DNA of 64,000 nucleotides from Auanema rhodensis (Eukaryota > Nematoda > Chromadorea > Rhabditida > Rhabditidae): contig OZ059894.1 of assembly GCA_964057225.1 (NCBI GenBank), forward strand, positions 7,946,131-8,010,130. The letters are read 5' to 3'. Of the stretch, positions 27,318-40,800 are shown piece by piece; positions within the stretch are counted from its first letter, which is position 1, and every line of letters starts with the position of its first letter. The notes beneath the pieces are model-generated. The model made no database searches. It saw only the letters and a program-made list of their open reading frames with translations, and was not told the origin of the DNA. The position numbers and the translations under genes were made by a program.

Positions 27318-30300
27318 AAAAGGGAGAAAGAGAAAGTACTATTAACGATAAAAAGGAAACGTTCGGTTTTAATGGTTCAATTTAATGAAAATCATAGTAT
27401 AATACCATATTAGGAATTGACCTGACTGTAAGATTTAAGTTCAAAAAAGGTGATATTGAATAAAAAAATAGAAAAATAAATAAAAATACGCAACAATTTG
27501 TTGAAAAAGAGAAATCAAAAGTATGAATAATTTAGTTTGTTTGCAATAGTAGATAGCTCTGCTTAGTTTTATCTGGGCCGAAAATATGAAAAATCAGACT
27601 AATCTAGTAATGGTAATAACCATACACAAGCACTCTTCTTGATTACATGAAGCTCTTGGTGTTTACCTTCCTCGGTCGCAAATTACATAGTGGAATACAG
27701 ATGTAGAAGACTCAGACGATTCGCTTCCAAATTTCTGGAAGACGAGCTAGAAATCATTCTGGTGGTCGACGGCACCATAGAGCCGAATAGTTGTCCAAGG
27801 AAATGCAGTGAAGTCAGTTCGTGGTTTTGGATTGGTGGGAGACGATTGGTCGATAACAGAGCCGAAAGCTGACTTCGTTAAGCTGAAACGGGGAATCGCC
27901 CCGGCCTAGACAAGGGGAAGAAGGGAAATAGAGGGAGAGAGGGAGAACGAGATCTAGAGAAAGAGAGATTGACTTCCAGGCTGCCAGTTTGTCTAGCCAC
28001 CCGCTCTTCCTTTTTTTAGTCTTCTCCTTTTCCCTCTATTCCTCTATCTCCCCTTTCATCGTCTTCTACTCTCTCTCTGCTTCTTTTATCTTCATCACTA
28101 CTCTCTCATTCATTCTCTCTCAATCTATCTCTAAATCTCGCACTTATTTTTTCATTCTTAGTCTTAGATTTGATGTCTCTTCTTGCTTATCCTCTTTTAA
28201 GTCAGTTATGTTGTTATTTCATCTGATGTTCGTAAAACAACGTTCAAATCCTTTTTTTAAGAACAAATTCATCAAACTGTGAATGGGATTGCCAAGAAAC
28301 AAGATCTGGAATGAATGAAAGACAATGACAAGATAAACGATGGATACTTGTATTTTGAAAAGCTCAAAGACAGGTGAATTTCCAGGGTTTCCAAGCGTTG
28401 TACCGCTAAGCGTGCCACATGCCTACATGCTTCATACCCTCCCAAGGTTAAGAAAACAAATAATGTATCAATCATGAGGATACTTTCATTGAAAAAAAAA
28501 GACGGAAAGTAAAAAATAGAAAATCATTCCTTTGTCAAGTTTGAACATTCTTTTTTCAGAATAAGAGCGTCTTAATCAGTATCGAAGGCATGCTAAAATC
28601 TGAATAATTAGTTGATATTTCGAAAAAACTATTCAAATTTACGAATATTTTTCATAAAAATATTATTTTCAACAAATAATGTGAAAAACTCTACAACTTA
28701 GTGTAGACAGCACGTTGGATAAAATAGAGGGAGAGAGGGGAGAGATTTAGAGAGGGAGTGATTGAAGTAGTTTGAGGGGGAGATGAAGAAAGGGTGAGAG
28801 AAGAATAGTTGGAATAGGAATAAGAACTGGTGGCATGTCGAAAATCTGATTAGAGAGAAACATAGTAAGCACTTCTGGAAGATACATTTACACATGAACT
28901 CGTACTGCATCTCTATTTTCTCTATCGTCTTCTCTCTCTTTCTCTTTCTCTCTATCTCCCCCCTCTCTCTCCCTATTTCTCTCTCACTCTCTTTAATTCT
29001 CTCAACATATAATCTCTCACTAGCTTAGTGGCATTGACAGGATTTCACTTATGCAGATTATAAAGTAAAAAAAGTTATGGTCATAGTTCAGAGCAGAGGA
29101 TTCTCAAAGGCATTTATGAAAAAAAATAAACAAAACTTTGTTAATACTAAAAAGTAAAAAGATTTACAGAATATTTTATTACTCGTTAAAAAGATAAAGA
29201 AAGAAATGGAGAAAAACGTGGATTAAAACAAGAGAGAAAAGAAGAAGAAGAAGAAGAAGAGAGAGATAGAGAGATAGAGAGAGAGATTTTTTTTAAAGAA
29301 AAAGGGTATAGAAACGAAAAGTAAGAAATACAAAACGCAAGTAGGCGGCGTGTCTACTCAAGTCCTGCCACTTCAAGCTAGCTTAGTTTTGACATGGCAA
29401 AAGAAGACGAAAAAGTGTTTACTATCATGCTTTTTTATTGCTTTTTCCTAAGAAAAAAAATGAATTTGTGAAACCAAAAGCTATATAAATAAGTTAAAGA
29501 AATGATTTTTTATTTATTTTGACAAATCAATTCAAACTTCGTAAGTAATTTCACACAACAACAATATAAAATAAGAGAAAGAGGTAGTTAAAGCTATAAA
29601 ATTTAAGTATTTTAATAATAATAAAAATAAAAATTAAGCTTTATCTCCAAAAATGATGTTGATGTTCTATTTTTTCCATTCAAAGGATGGTCTAGTTCTA
29701 AAGATTGAAATTCAAAACCATGCTCAGCAATTTCAATTAACTAACGTTTAGCTTTTAAAGTTTACATTAAAATTAAAAAAGGACTTAGTTCAATTTTCTG
29801 CAAAAAAAATTGATTTTTCTTGCCACAGATTTATGAAGACGTATGAATTGAAATTTTATAAACAAATTAGTTACTTATTCAATTTTAATCTTAAACATCA
29901 TCTAAGGAGTTCGTATCTGTTCAGCTTAACCGAAAAAAAAGTGCATTTATCATATACTTCTTCAAAAATATTAAAAATTTTTCTTTTTTTAATCAAAAGC
30001 AATATCTATATATCTTTTCGTTCTAAACAATTCGTTATTTCTTTCTTTCTTCCTTTCTCTCTTTTTTGTAGTTTTTGAAGACAAACTTTTCTTCTTAATT
30101 TAACTCAATGGACAAAAAAACAGTAGAAAATATTTCAAAAAGAAATACTAAAATGCTCATATGAAAAAAAAAATTCTGAAATATAACAAGTGAATCAGCT
30201 TGTTGACTACTAAACATGATGAACACATCGTCATCTGGCCATCGTTTTGCTTTTTTTTAGAAAAACGGCGACAGATCTGGACATATTATTGTCAGAAAAA

Positions 30301-30646
30301 CTGCCATATAAGAATTTAGTAGGTTTGAAATATTGAATTATCTTAAGAACTAAAAAAAAAGCTTGATTTCACCTGAATTATGTTCAATACAATTTTAGAA
30401 ATAAAAATATAAATATATACACGAGAAAATCTGAAAGAATATGTTAGCAGTAGGTTTTTTATCCGTTTTTCTGGAAAAAGAAAATCTATGAAATTGGGTA
30501 TGAAAAATATAAAATACTGTGTTATAGAACGAAAAGATGATAGAAACTGAGTAGGAAAAGCCGTTGAGTAGTGAGAGAAGGCACAAAATCGCATTTGGCT
30601 ATGGAATAGCCGGACCCGAGTGCGTAGTATTCGCACCTAATAGGGA

Positions 30647-30757
30647 AAGAAGAAGACGACGGAGAAGAAGAGGGAAGAGAAGGAGAAGGAGAAAAGAAGA
30701 AAAAAAGAAGAAAAAGAAGAAGCAGAAGAAGAAGCAGAAGCAGAAGCAGAAGAAGAG
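30647..30757. repeat. Polypurine (GAA/GGA/GCA) tract
   Basis: About 110 bp of nearly pure purine on the plus strand, built from GAA, GGA and AGC-type triplets. It produces false Lys/Arg-rich (plus) and poly-Leu (minus) frames. The mirror-like purine sequence is the kind that can adopt triplex structures. Confidence 0.85.
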
Positions 30758-33700
30758 CCGAGTTTTTGGAAGCTTGACAACGACGCTGAATAGACAGACG
30801 CAAAAGTTGGTTGATGCTTCTGCTCCTGCTATTTCTGCCGTGCAATGGCAAGTCTTTTTTTAAATCCAAATCAAGCAACTCCGAGTGGCACTCAAGACAA
30901 AAAAAACATGAAATAGAGAATATCATGGAGTATTTCAAATTTTTTCCTCAAAAATCTGAATCTCTTGCAAGAACACGTCTACATTTCGATCAGCTTTAAT
31001 GAGCATGCATATATCTATTTGAATTCGATTAGATTATTCGCTTTTCTCGTTTGACTGTACAATTTCTGGAAAACTAATCCCACCAATGAACGACATAAAA
31101 TCCAATTTCAAGCACTGAATGATGAGATAAGTATTTTGAAACAAAAAAAGAGAGAGCGCGAGAAAAAGATAGGATGTGAATAGAAGTGAAAAAGAGAAAA
31201 AACCAACTAGGGAAGACGGAGAGAGAGGAAGAGAGGGAGAGAGAAGGAGAGAGAGGGGATGAATTCGTTGTAAGCATTATAAAGTAAACAAAAATAATAA
31301 CAATAAATTCATGGCGTTGTGTATGACGAAGAGCGAACTTTTAAACGAAAAATATACATATATAGATATAGATATATATATATATATAGTATTGCAACCG
31401 CTTCAAGCGTAAAAACGATTAGAAATAACGTCGGTGGCACGTATTTCACGCGCGTGGAAAATCTGATATGAATATAGAAATTGAGAATCTGAAGTAAAAT
31501 TAGAAAATGGCATATCGAAAATTATGAAAGCATGGCTTATGAATATCACGAATAAAGAATAATTCATTGTCGTGCAGGTGTAAACTGTGAAAAACAAGAA
31601 ATAGAACGGGGCGTATCAGAACTACGGAAAGGCAGTTCATAGAGGCATGGCGTGGGTGTGATTAAGGATTTATAGTTCTTGGTTAAGGCACATAATTTGC
31701 TACTTTTTATGAATATTCTGCAAAAGTCAACAAAAAAGCGAATGACACGGCGGCACAACTCAAGCAAGACTGCTAATCAATGGATAGATGGATCATATCG
31801 CCTCAGGGCATCTTGGTTAATCAAATGACAGCAGCCAGTAGGCATATGCCCCAGAGATGAGCATGCAGTTCAAACTCTTCAGTATGAAGAGATAGAGAGA
31901 AAGAAGTGCTATTTGAATGTAAAAGTAGGAAACAGAAACTGAGAGAATAAGGAAGTAAGAGATGGAAAAGTTAAAGTCATACAAATCTGTACCGGTCGTA
32001 TATGACGGATTGTGAAGGAAAAAACATGTTAAATAGAATTGATGATAGTAGAATAAAAAAGTTGAAAATCATGAAGAAAGTCAAATGAAATGGTAATGAA
32101 TAGGCAGACTCCTAGATGAATGACGGAAATGTTCTGAAAAGTATGGGGCAGTTAGATTTATTTTCATTTTTTTGTCATGCTAAAAGCAGTACACAAACTA
32201 AAAAAATACTCTAAGTCTAAGATGTTTGAAATATAAAGGAAATGCAATCGAAAATAAGCCGGAAGACAAAGAAAAAATAAATATTGTAATCATTAGTTTG
32301 GGTGGTAGAAAGAATAGTTTAAAAAGCATGTAAAGCTTAGAATTGGGGGGAAGAAATGCATGAAGGAATAGACAAAGAAGAAAAAACTTAACGAAATATG
32401 CTCTGAGCTGACGAGTAATCAAAACATCGCTTGACGAACTAGTACTGAAGACAAGCAGTAAAAGCACATGCACAACAAGAGAAAAAAAGTTGGACTGATG
32501 TAAGCTGGAAAATAAGATCCTATAAGATTCGACAAGAAGAACTAGGACGATAACATGAAGCTTTACAATCGAGTAGAATAGAAATGAACACAAGCAGAAG
32601 AAGGTTAGCCAACGAACATACGAAATGACACAGAAGCTTTTGAAGTAGTTGCAGCTGAAAGTTGATGAAAAGGCTACACGAAGATGAACAAATGGATGTA
32701 TGTTTATTTAAAAATCTGTTACGAAATGTTGTATCAGGAGAAAAAAAAACATTTTTTTCATATTTAGCCTTACTTTCATTGTGAGCATATAATAACTTAT
32801 TCGTTAAGCTCATGATGGTGACTAATGTCTGATTGAAATAGTGGGATATGTGACCAACTGCACAAAACTGGCGCATAATAACTGAAGATGGACATGATGA
32901 GCAGTGAGTGCAAACGTCAAACTCGTTGGAAATATGAGGAGAGCATTAACGCCCATTTGTTAATGAGGATATAGTAGCCAAAGTTGGAGAAAGGCACAGT
33001 TGTGTTAGATGTTGTTGGCAAAAAGCTGAAGCAGCGTATGCTATTACGGAGTTAGAAACAAGGTTTTGACAGAAATTATTGACAGACGTTCAACGTAGTG
33101 ATAGACAGAAAAAGACGTGACAAAGACGAGCAATAGAGAGAGTATGAGATAGTAAACGTCAGTAAAGAGGATAAGAGAGAGAAGCAAATGCCATTGAATA
33201 GGCACTCAAGCGCTGAGTCGCTAAATAAGGCACGCTTATCACAAGCAATTGGCAACTAAACTAAATGAAAGCTGAAGGTGGTCACTCATTTTTCACTTAC
33301 TAAGCGCCTTGTTTTGCGAAAAAATTTGGTAAAAGCGGAAGAAACAAGTCATGCGAAGAATATTCGATAACTCAGGTTGATAACAGTATAAAAAACGTGA
33401 ATGCAGTAACTATTGAAGAGGGACTAAGGAAAGGAAATGCGGGAAAAGAAAGTAAGGCTAGTAAAAGCTTTCTAATGAATAGCACACACATACACACATA
33501 CACAGAGCTTACTCCTCTCTATCCTCCTCACTTCTTCCAGCCTCTCTATCTATACGCCTATTCTCCCTTTCTCTCTTGCTATTTGTTTCTCTCTGCCCCT
33601 CCTTATCTTTCCTCTATTTCTCAAAGCATGGAAGGCCACTGGGGTCGGCAGTCCAGTTAGATGATGGATTCGCATTCAGAACATGGCTATTTCTCATCCA

Positions 33701-35651
33701 CATTCCGGCCTTGCCTTCTACTTTCCTCCCCTTAGGACTGAGAGCAATTCCTATGCTTTGACTGCTCGACGAGAGACCCATAGAGAAAAGAAACTTGGAG
33801 AAACAGATATGTATATGTGTATATACATATTCTGAGTTTAAGACAGATATGATATGAACAGACATAGAAAGACAGCACGAGATAGTGTATGAACTAAATT
33901 TAGGAGAATGACAGAGTCGTACTTATAAAGAAACAAAAATTAAGAACATGAAGATAGATGCATCATGAGCTAATAACACACGATGAGAAGGAGGAAGAGA
34001 ACGAGATGAAGGAATAAATTGAGAATAACGACCGTTCTGCACAAAACATTTGGAGAAATTAAAACAACTATCACGTAAACTGTGATTGCGTGAGTTTCGT
34101 ATGCAAATTAATTTTAACGCGAAATTGGCACGACAATTGAATCCAAATATTTAGAATGGAACAGACAAAAAATTTTTAATTTTCATTGTTCTACTGAAAC
34201 AAAGGATATTACTACTGCCGAATACTCTGCAAAATACGGACGAACCCGACTGTACCCAGTCGATAAATGAAGTGAATGGCAAGCAGCTTAGTAAAAATAC
34301 TCATAATCGTTTTCAAGCGACATTCAAGCACAATACTCTTCAGACAAACTGACTTCATCTATCAGCTAAAAATCCTCGAAGGGGCAAGGGTCACTTCCAG
34401 AAAAGGAAATCAAGGTCGGCTCTTGAAAAACTCCTGCCGGAAGCTGCAATCGCAACTTTCGAAACCAAAAGTTTAGAAGCTCGAAGTTGACGACGAGTAT
34501 GAGAGCAATGAAAAAGAAGGTACTCAAGGAAAATTGGTTCACAACTGCAGTTGAAGTTGAAGGCTAATGCCTCACATCACACTACGGCCATCGCGGTAAT
34601 TGCTGATAATTAATTTCAGATTTCATTACGAAGAGAACCGTTTATGCCATTTTCAACAGATATTTATATGAAATAACTATAATTGGAATTATAGAAAATA
34701 GTATAATGAAAAAGCGCCCATATTGCAAAGTTGGAAATAGTATGAACTTTGATGATGGTATAATTAAATAGGGCTCGAGAGAATAGTCCAAGATAGGAAG
34801 CAGTGTTCGGATGAGAGAATCTTCAAATGTTCCGATTTTTTTCGCATTTTTCACATGTCAGACATGATTTTTGAAAGCAGAACTTGGAGATTTTAAGATT
34901 CGAAGACAAATCTGACCACGAAGAAACGAAAATCACCAAATAAAGCCAAATATTTCGAAGATAGCACTCGGTTTGAATATCCTGACTAAAGAGCTATTCA
35001 CTCTCGATTGTTATTTGCAATAACCAAGGAATGCAAGGAAACTCAAAGCCGTTTATGCTTTTTTAATGTAGTATTCATTTCGATGAAAACAGATGAAGCT
35101 GATTCATCTTCGAACAGCATCAAAGAAAGAGCAACATGTGTTGTGACACTAAGTATTTTTTCACTAGAAGTAGCATAATTTTTTTACAACACCAGTGTCC
35201 TGAAAATGTGCATGCAAGCATAAATCATACGAACTATCTATTTTTATACCAAATGAAATGAAATATTAAGAATTTTCAAAGAAATTAATAAAGTGAGCAA
35301 TATCATATATAGCAACTTCACTAAAACGTTGACACAAGCCGTTCGTGTTAACTCACTGGACCTAAGTTACGGCCAGTCTCCCAAGAGTAAAATCCCTGGA
35401 ACAGCCGAAAACAATTGAGGACTCGTAATGTGGCCATTTCCGCAGTCCTAAGCTTATCTACACCCGGCAAACAGCAAAATTTAGCTCCCTCAAGAGATCC
35501 TTGATGAATGTTGGAAACAAGATGATTGACTGGAACTACAGTAAATGAACTTCATAGATCGCAGTTAAAGAGAACTTATTCAATTATCAAACATAACAAG
35601 ACAACAGTAAAAATCAACAACAAAGTAACAATTAGGTTCTAACTCTCTAAA

Positions 35652-37703
35652 TTATTTCTTTTTTAGTAGCTTCTTCTTTTTAGGAGGAACAGGTTCATCA
35701 TCAGATACGACCTAAGAATCATCAATTAACTTGAATCCTGAAGAGCGAAAACAAATGTATTCACCTCTTCTTTGATTTCTTCAATTTCTGCCAAATTCAG
35801 TTTAGCTTTCTTCTTTGGTTCAATAATTTCAACATCTTCGTCATCATCATTTTCACTATCATCGGTTATACTATCTTTTCGTTTACGCCCTTTTTCACTT
35901 TTCTTTTTTTTCTTTGGTATCTGAATTCTAAAATGTAAAAAGTTGTTTGATCATGAACTTACGTCTTCGTCAACATCTTCTTTTCTTTTTCTTTGTACAG
36001 AGCTATTTTTGGTTTGCCCACTACGAGTTTTTCTAAAAATAAATTCATATAAAGAAACAAAAAAAATTAAAAGCGGAAATCTAAATATAAACTAAATAAC
36101 AATAAATGTATAGTATTCTACACCCTCTGATGAAAACTCTATGTTCACCACAGCGAAACACAAATGCCGCCTACTTTCAACACTCATATCCCACCTCAAC
36201 GTTTGAATTTCAGCATCGTCGTCTTCACCCCAGAGACTATCCCCACTGTCATCTTCAGAGCATTCATCACTTTCATCACTTTCATCATCGAGATCACTAT
36301 CATCTTCTTTCTAAAAAAATTTGTTTTTTCAGAGCTTCAAAAACGGAACATCAACTTACTTTTATTTTTTCCCAATCATCATCGGTTGTTTCCTTCTTAA
36401 CATTGAGGATAGATAAGTTTTTAGATAATAATATGCTGTTCATTCTGGTTTTACAATAAATCTGAAAGTCAAAAAGAATAGTAAACGGTATATATATTGT
36501 TATCTAACCTTATGAACCAATTTCTTGGTGTCAATATCATGAACTCGAACGAAACGATCGATTCCGCAAGATGCCAGATATGGAGCTGTTGGGTGAGCAT
36601 CAAGTGATCTAATAGAACCAGCTTGTCCTTTATATTTATTCACAGGATGAACTGTAATATTAAAATTAATAGATATACCAAACAAGTTCAACCTCTGCTT
36701 CTTAAATCAAATAAGCCCATTTCTCCGATTGAATTAGCAGCTATAACATGATGTTCACGGTGGCAGAACGTCATAGCTGTCAATGGTGACTCCATGAATG
36801 AGATTACTTTCACTGGTCTTCTTTGAGCTTTGGGATCATATAATCTCAACTGTAATAATAATAAAAATAATAAATAGTAACAGTTTCAGAATGGATCACT
36901 TCATGAACTTTAGTAGCTTCTACTATTGTTTCGGTATTGGGAACAAACTGCGCATCTACACAAAACATGGGTACTTCAAGTTGTAATTTATCAAGTGGAA
37001 CCTAAACATTAATATTCAGCATGAACTTAAAACAAATTATGATTTCTTACGTTTTTAGCACCCCACTTTTGCTTTCCAGTTTCAATATCCCATGTTTTAA
37101 TTAAATTTCTGGTTCCTCCGGTTAAAATAGACTGTTTCTCATTGCATCCTGTAATGATACATTAAAACTAAGATTTCTGAATTTTCACACCTCGCATAGT
37201 AGTTATGTTCTCTCCTACTTGAATCGTTCTCTTCTCTTCGCCTTCCTTTGTCCATATCGTAGCCAACCCAGATTCAACACATGTAATAATGTTCTCCCTA
37301 AAAACGAAAGAAAGTACACAAACTGATAGATAGAACATACTCAGGTGTTAAATGCAGTCCTTTGATGGCGCCTTTTCCTCCTTCAGCTGTAAACAGTGGC
37401 GTATGAGTTGAGATTGTGCTATCGAAAAGCTTTAGTTGACGATCCAGTTGAGCTGTCAAAATTTCAGTCTAAACAAGTTTGTAAAGCCTTGTCGAACACA
37501 TTCCGCACCTGAGTTTCACCCGCCCAAATCATCCTAGTAATTTCATCATTTTTTGGTAACAACGTTTTTATTGGTATTAAGTTCAGAAAAGTATTATCTC
37601 GCAAACAGACACCTAAATATAATTCAAGTTTTAAACTTATAAAAACAAGTTGGAGAGGCATACCTTTGATTGCACCTGTTTGTGCTCCAACAAAGCAATC
37701 CAT
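35652..37703 (-). CDS. WDR74: WDR74 / Nsa1 homologue, WD-repeat ribosome biogenesis factor
   Basis: WDR74 (yeast Nsa1) is a nucleolar seven-bladed WD40 protein needed for 60S pre-ribosome maturation. Thirteen exons join in phase to give 460 codons: 37664-37703, 37509-37612, 37341-37468, 37191-37297, 37051-37148, 36900-37001, 36693-36849, 36509-36651, 36360-36461, 36195-36310, 35963-36032, 35765-35920, 35652-35711. Characteristic blocks are the N-terminal FVGAQTGAIKG, TGGTRNLIKTWDIETG (blade core), LRLYDPKAQRRPV and the strongly conserved GSIRSLDAHPTAPYLASCG. The C-terminal quarter is acidic, then Lys-rich (ending KKKKLLKKK), like the basic nucleolar tails of the family. An AG acceptor lies 1 nt before the ATG. 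It lies 186 bp downstream of the CABIN1-like stop on the same strand, suggesting joint transcription. Confidence 0.93.
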
Positions 37704-37803
37704 TCTACAATTATGTTTTAAAATAAAGAAAAAAAGAACTACATTCAAAATATAAAATTGGTTTAAACCAATACTATAGCATTCGAAAAGTAATCACAGA
37801 AAA

Positions 37804-37809
37804 TTTATT
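37804..37809 (-). terminator. Poly(A) signal candidate for CABIN1-like gene
   Basis: AATAAA on the minus strand, about 80 nt after the CABIN1-like stop and about 100 nt before the WDR74 start codon. Confidence 0.55.
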
Positions 37810-37888
37810 GTCAATTATTTAATTAATGAAACCCGTTTTTCTTTGAGATTTTAGTAAACCGTAAAATGAGATCAGTATGTACAGAGAA

Positions 37889-40800
37889 TTAAAAGGGTTT
37901 AGTAACTGCTTGCATGGCAAGCTGAACGAGCATCAAGCGATCTTGAACACTGGGCAGGACATTGGGCAGGACATTTGGAAGAAGATTTGGCAGAAGATTT
38001 GGAAGAAGATTTGGCAGGATATTAGGCAATTGATTTGGTAACGTTAGGGGCAGGTTGTTCTTATTATCACTGGAAGTTAGACTTATAGATGATGAAGAAG
38101 CAGTACTCAAAGAAATTTCCGAACTTGAAGGACATGCTTGTTTGATAGCTTGATTTGAAGACGGTTCATCAGTATTTTTTCTTTTCTAAACCAAAGAATT
38201 AACTTAGTGATAGCTGCCACTCTAACCTTATATGGGCGTTTTCTGTCACCGACCAAACTCGGATCTTTCAAAATTCCATCTATAGGTCCATGATGTTTTT
38301 CAATTATTTGAACCACAGATCGTTGAACATACGCTATTACAAGCTTAGATTTATATCTGTTAATAAGAGTTTAGGGAGAAGTAACATAGTGGAAATTTAC
38401 TTTTCCATTAAATTCCATAATCTGACAATGTCCAACCGAATTGTATTGATTCGTTCTTTCGTTATTAACGATGATACAGCTTTTAGGCAGAAAGTGCACA
38501 ACGACTTTTGCCCCCTAGGAGGAAGCCTATCTCTTAAAATACATAATATATTTTTTGTTATCGCATAAAATTTTGAAAACATACTCTTCTTCATAACCAA
38601 TTTCTTTGACGATTCCTATGAGGACGTTTATCAACGTAGCCAGATCCTTCAATTTTACACTAACGGATATACTCAAGCGAATCCATCTATCAAAATGGTA
38701 AGCAAAAGAGCCTGATCTGTCGATATCATTAGAAGTAATTAAAACAATGTTCTGAAATATCCCTTTTAAACAATTTAAGACTTGAAATAAATAAAAGTAC
38801 GTCGAAGAAAACATCCTCTTTCTTCTTTTTGCGGAAAATTCCACGAACAAGATGGTCATAAGCTTTGGTTAACTTATGCTTGGATATTTCCATCTGTGCC
38901 AAACGATAATGAGCCTTAGGATGTGGAAAACGTTCACACACAATCTTTAAAATTATATTATGAAACATTTGAAGAATGAGGTCATACCTCGAAGCCAGAA
39001 TAGCATAAATCCCAGATATCCGAGACAAGTTCAGTTCTTGTTACCATATCATCAACCTGAACAAGTGAAATACAATTTAAAATTTGCTCAATATTTATTA
39101 CCAATTCTGCAACTTCTCCTTGTGCACATGCCGAGCGAGCCACATTCAAAGTAAGAGTGAGAGCTATTTCTTCCATTTCAGGATGACACGAGAACAAAGA
39201 TAAAGTATTTTTCACAACCTTGAACACAAAATGATTATAGAGCTATGAAAATGAAGCCGAACCTTATGTCTTTTAAAAGCTCTAAGATACGATAATAAAG
39301 TTATTAGTGTCTGAATAGGAGGTTCAATACTGTAATAGGAATGCAATTAAGAAATTTAAAAAAACTTAAACCTACGTGTGGCAAATATACTTATAAGCAA
39401 AAGAATGAATCTGATAGTGAAGTTCGATAGGCTCAACATTTTGTTGCTTTTTTACATTGATTTTCAAAGGATAATAGTAGAAATCTCCTAACTGACAAGA
39501 GCATGCGGCTTCATAGAGGTAATCAGCAACCTGGTAAAATCATAGTTTTCTAAATTGTACAACAGTTTTATTACTTTAATAATATCATATTCCTCTTCCT
39601 TCGCATGAAGCTTAGCCATAAAAAAGTAGCAAAGCCAATGAAACTCATCAACTCGACAGTTTTCCGAAGGTTTAACCAAGCTTAGAGCTTGCTCAAAATG
39701 ATGATACGATTCTTCTCGTAGTTGATATACGTCTACAAATTTACGTCTTCTAAAATCATTTTCGGGCAACTAAATGAATGGATCTGTGCGATAAAATGCT
39801 CGATAGAAAATACCTTCTCCATGAACCTCGTCATCCGTGATGCAACTTGGTAAAGAGAGCTAGCATGTTGAAAATGCAAATATGGTAATGAACTATCTAT
39901 TTGAATAGCAAACTTCAATTTAAAAAAATTACAAATCATAATATAGAAAATTTCCTACTCTGTAAGGCATAGTAAGTCGTTCTAACTCGTAAAGAATGGT
40001 ATCATCCGGAAGCATGAAAAGATCGCACATTAATGCATGTGAAAGCATGGCCCAAACAGAAGCAATACTCTCCGAATTAATATGTACCGTTCCATTCGTT
40101 AAGTACAGCTAAAAATTGAGGAACTCTAAATATTTTCTTTCGAATTATTGCTTACCGTAGAATAAAGAGCGGTTTCATCATGATTATTTTGACGATAGTT
40201 ATGCAAAGCTAGCACATACCAAATAAGACTCTGTAACTCGGACTCTTCGGATTCTTGTGGCCATATCAGTCTGAAATTAGGTTCTAGGAGCCTGAAGTTT
40301 CAAATTATCATACTTGTCTTTTATTATATCCTGTTTTGAGGCATGTTTCAACCAATAATTAAATTTCTTAACATATTCATTTCGATCAGTAGAAACGGTT
40401 ATATGAGATGAGAACTTAGCTTGAAGCAAATCAACAACATCGTGTCCAAGACGCTCCTAATCATATAAAAATATACTAACTATTCTAAATCAAAAACTAC
40501 CTTGTCATCAAAAACAGGCATTGGTAAAGGCATAGCCAAATTAATAATTGCATCCGCTAGCTTTTTATCCGGTTTCAAATTTCCCTTAGCTTCATGATCC
40601 GCCAAAGGTTTCCTCTTTTTACAGAACCGACTAAGATATTCATTATGATAATGAAGAAAATCTGAGTAAAAACTAACCCAAATCCACATTGAAGACATTG
40701 AGCAATCTCTTCAGAAATGTTTGACCATAGCCATGCGCAATTATTTTGTAAATAATCTACAGCTTTGTCATTTTTTACAAACTCGTTCAGTTCTTCGAAG

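Larger units (their letters stand above)
17954..35651. other. 17.7-kb region without a supportable gene
   Basis: Between the unc-80 5' exons and the WDR74 3' end I find no exon series with family similarity on either strand. Open frames are short and mostly made of Ser/Leu/Phe or Arg/Lys/Glu from CT/GA tracts. There are several microsatellites (listed separately), long AT-rich stretches (24.4-27.2 kb), and islands of visibly higher GC at about 23.3-23.8 kb, 27.65-27.95 kb and 31.6-34.6 kb. One weak candidate ORF lies at 22,926-23,171. The most likely content is the unc-80 promoter, 5' non-coding exons and long 5' introns, possibly with non-coding RNAs. Confidence 0.6.

Noticed and set aside
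27690-27872. 60-codon plus ORF in a GC-richer patch
   Set aside because: No homology, no clear splice context, and the patch is short; higher GC alone makes open frames likely.
30522-30938. 138-codon minus ORF with poly-Leu and 99-codon plus ORF with poly-Arg/Lys
   Set aside because: Both are products of the polypurine triplet tract at 30,647-30,757.
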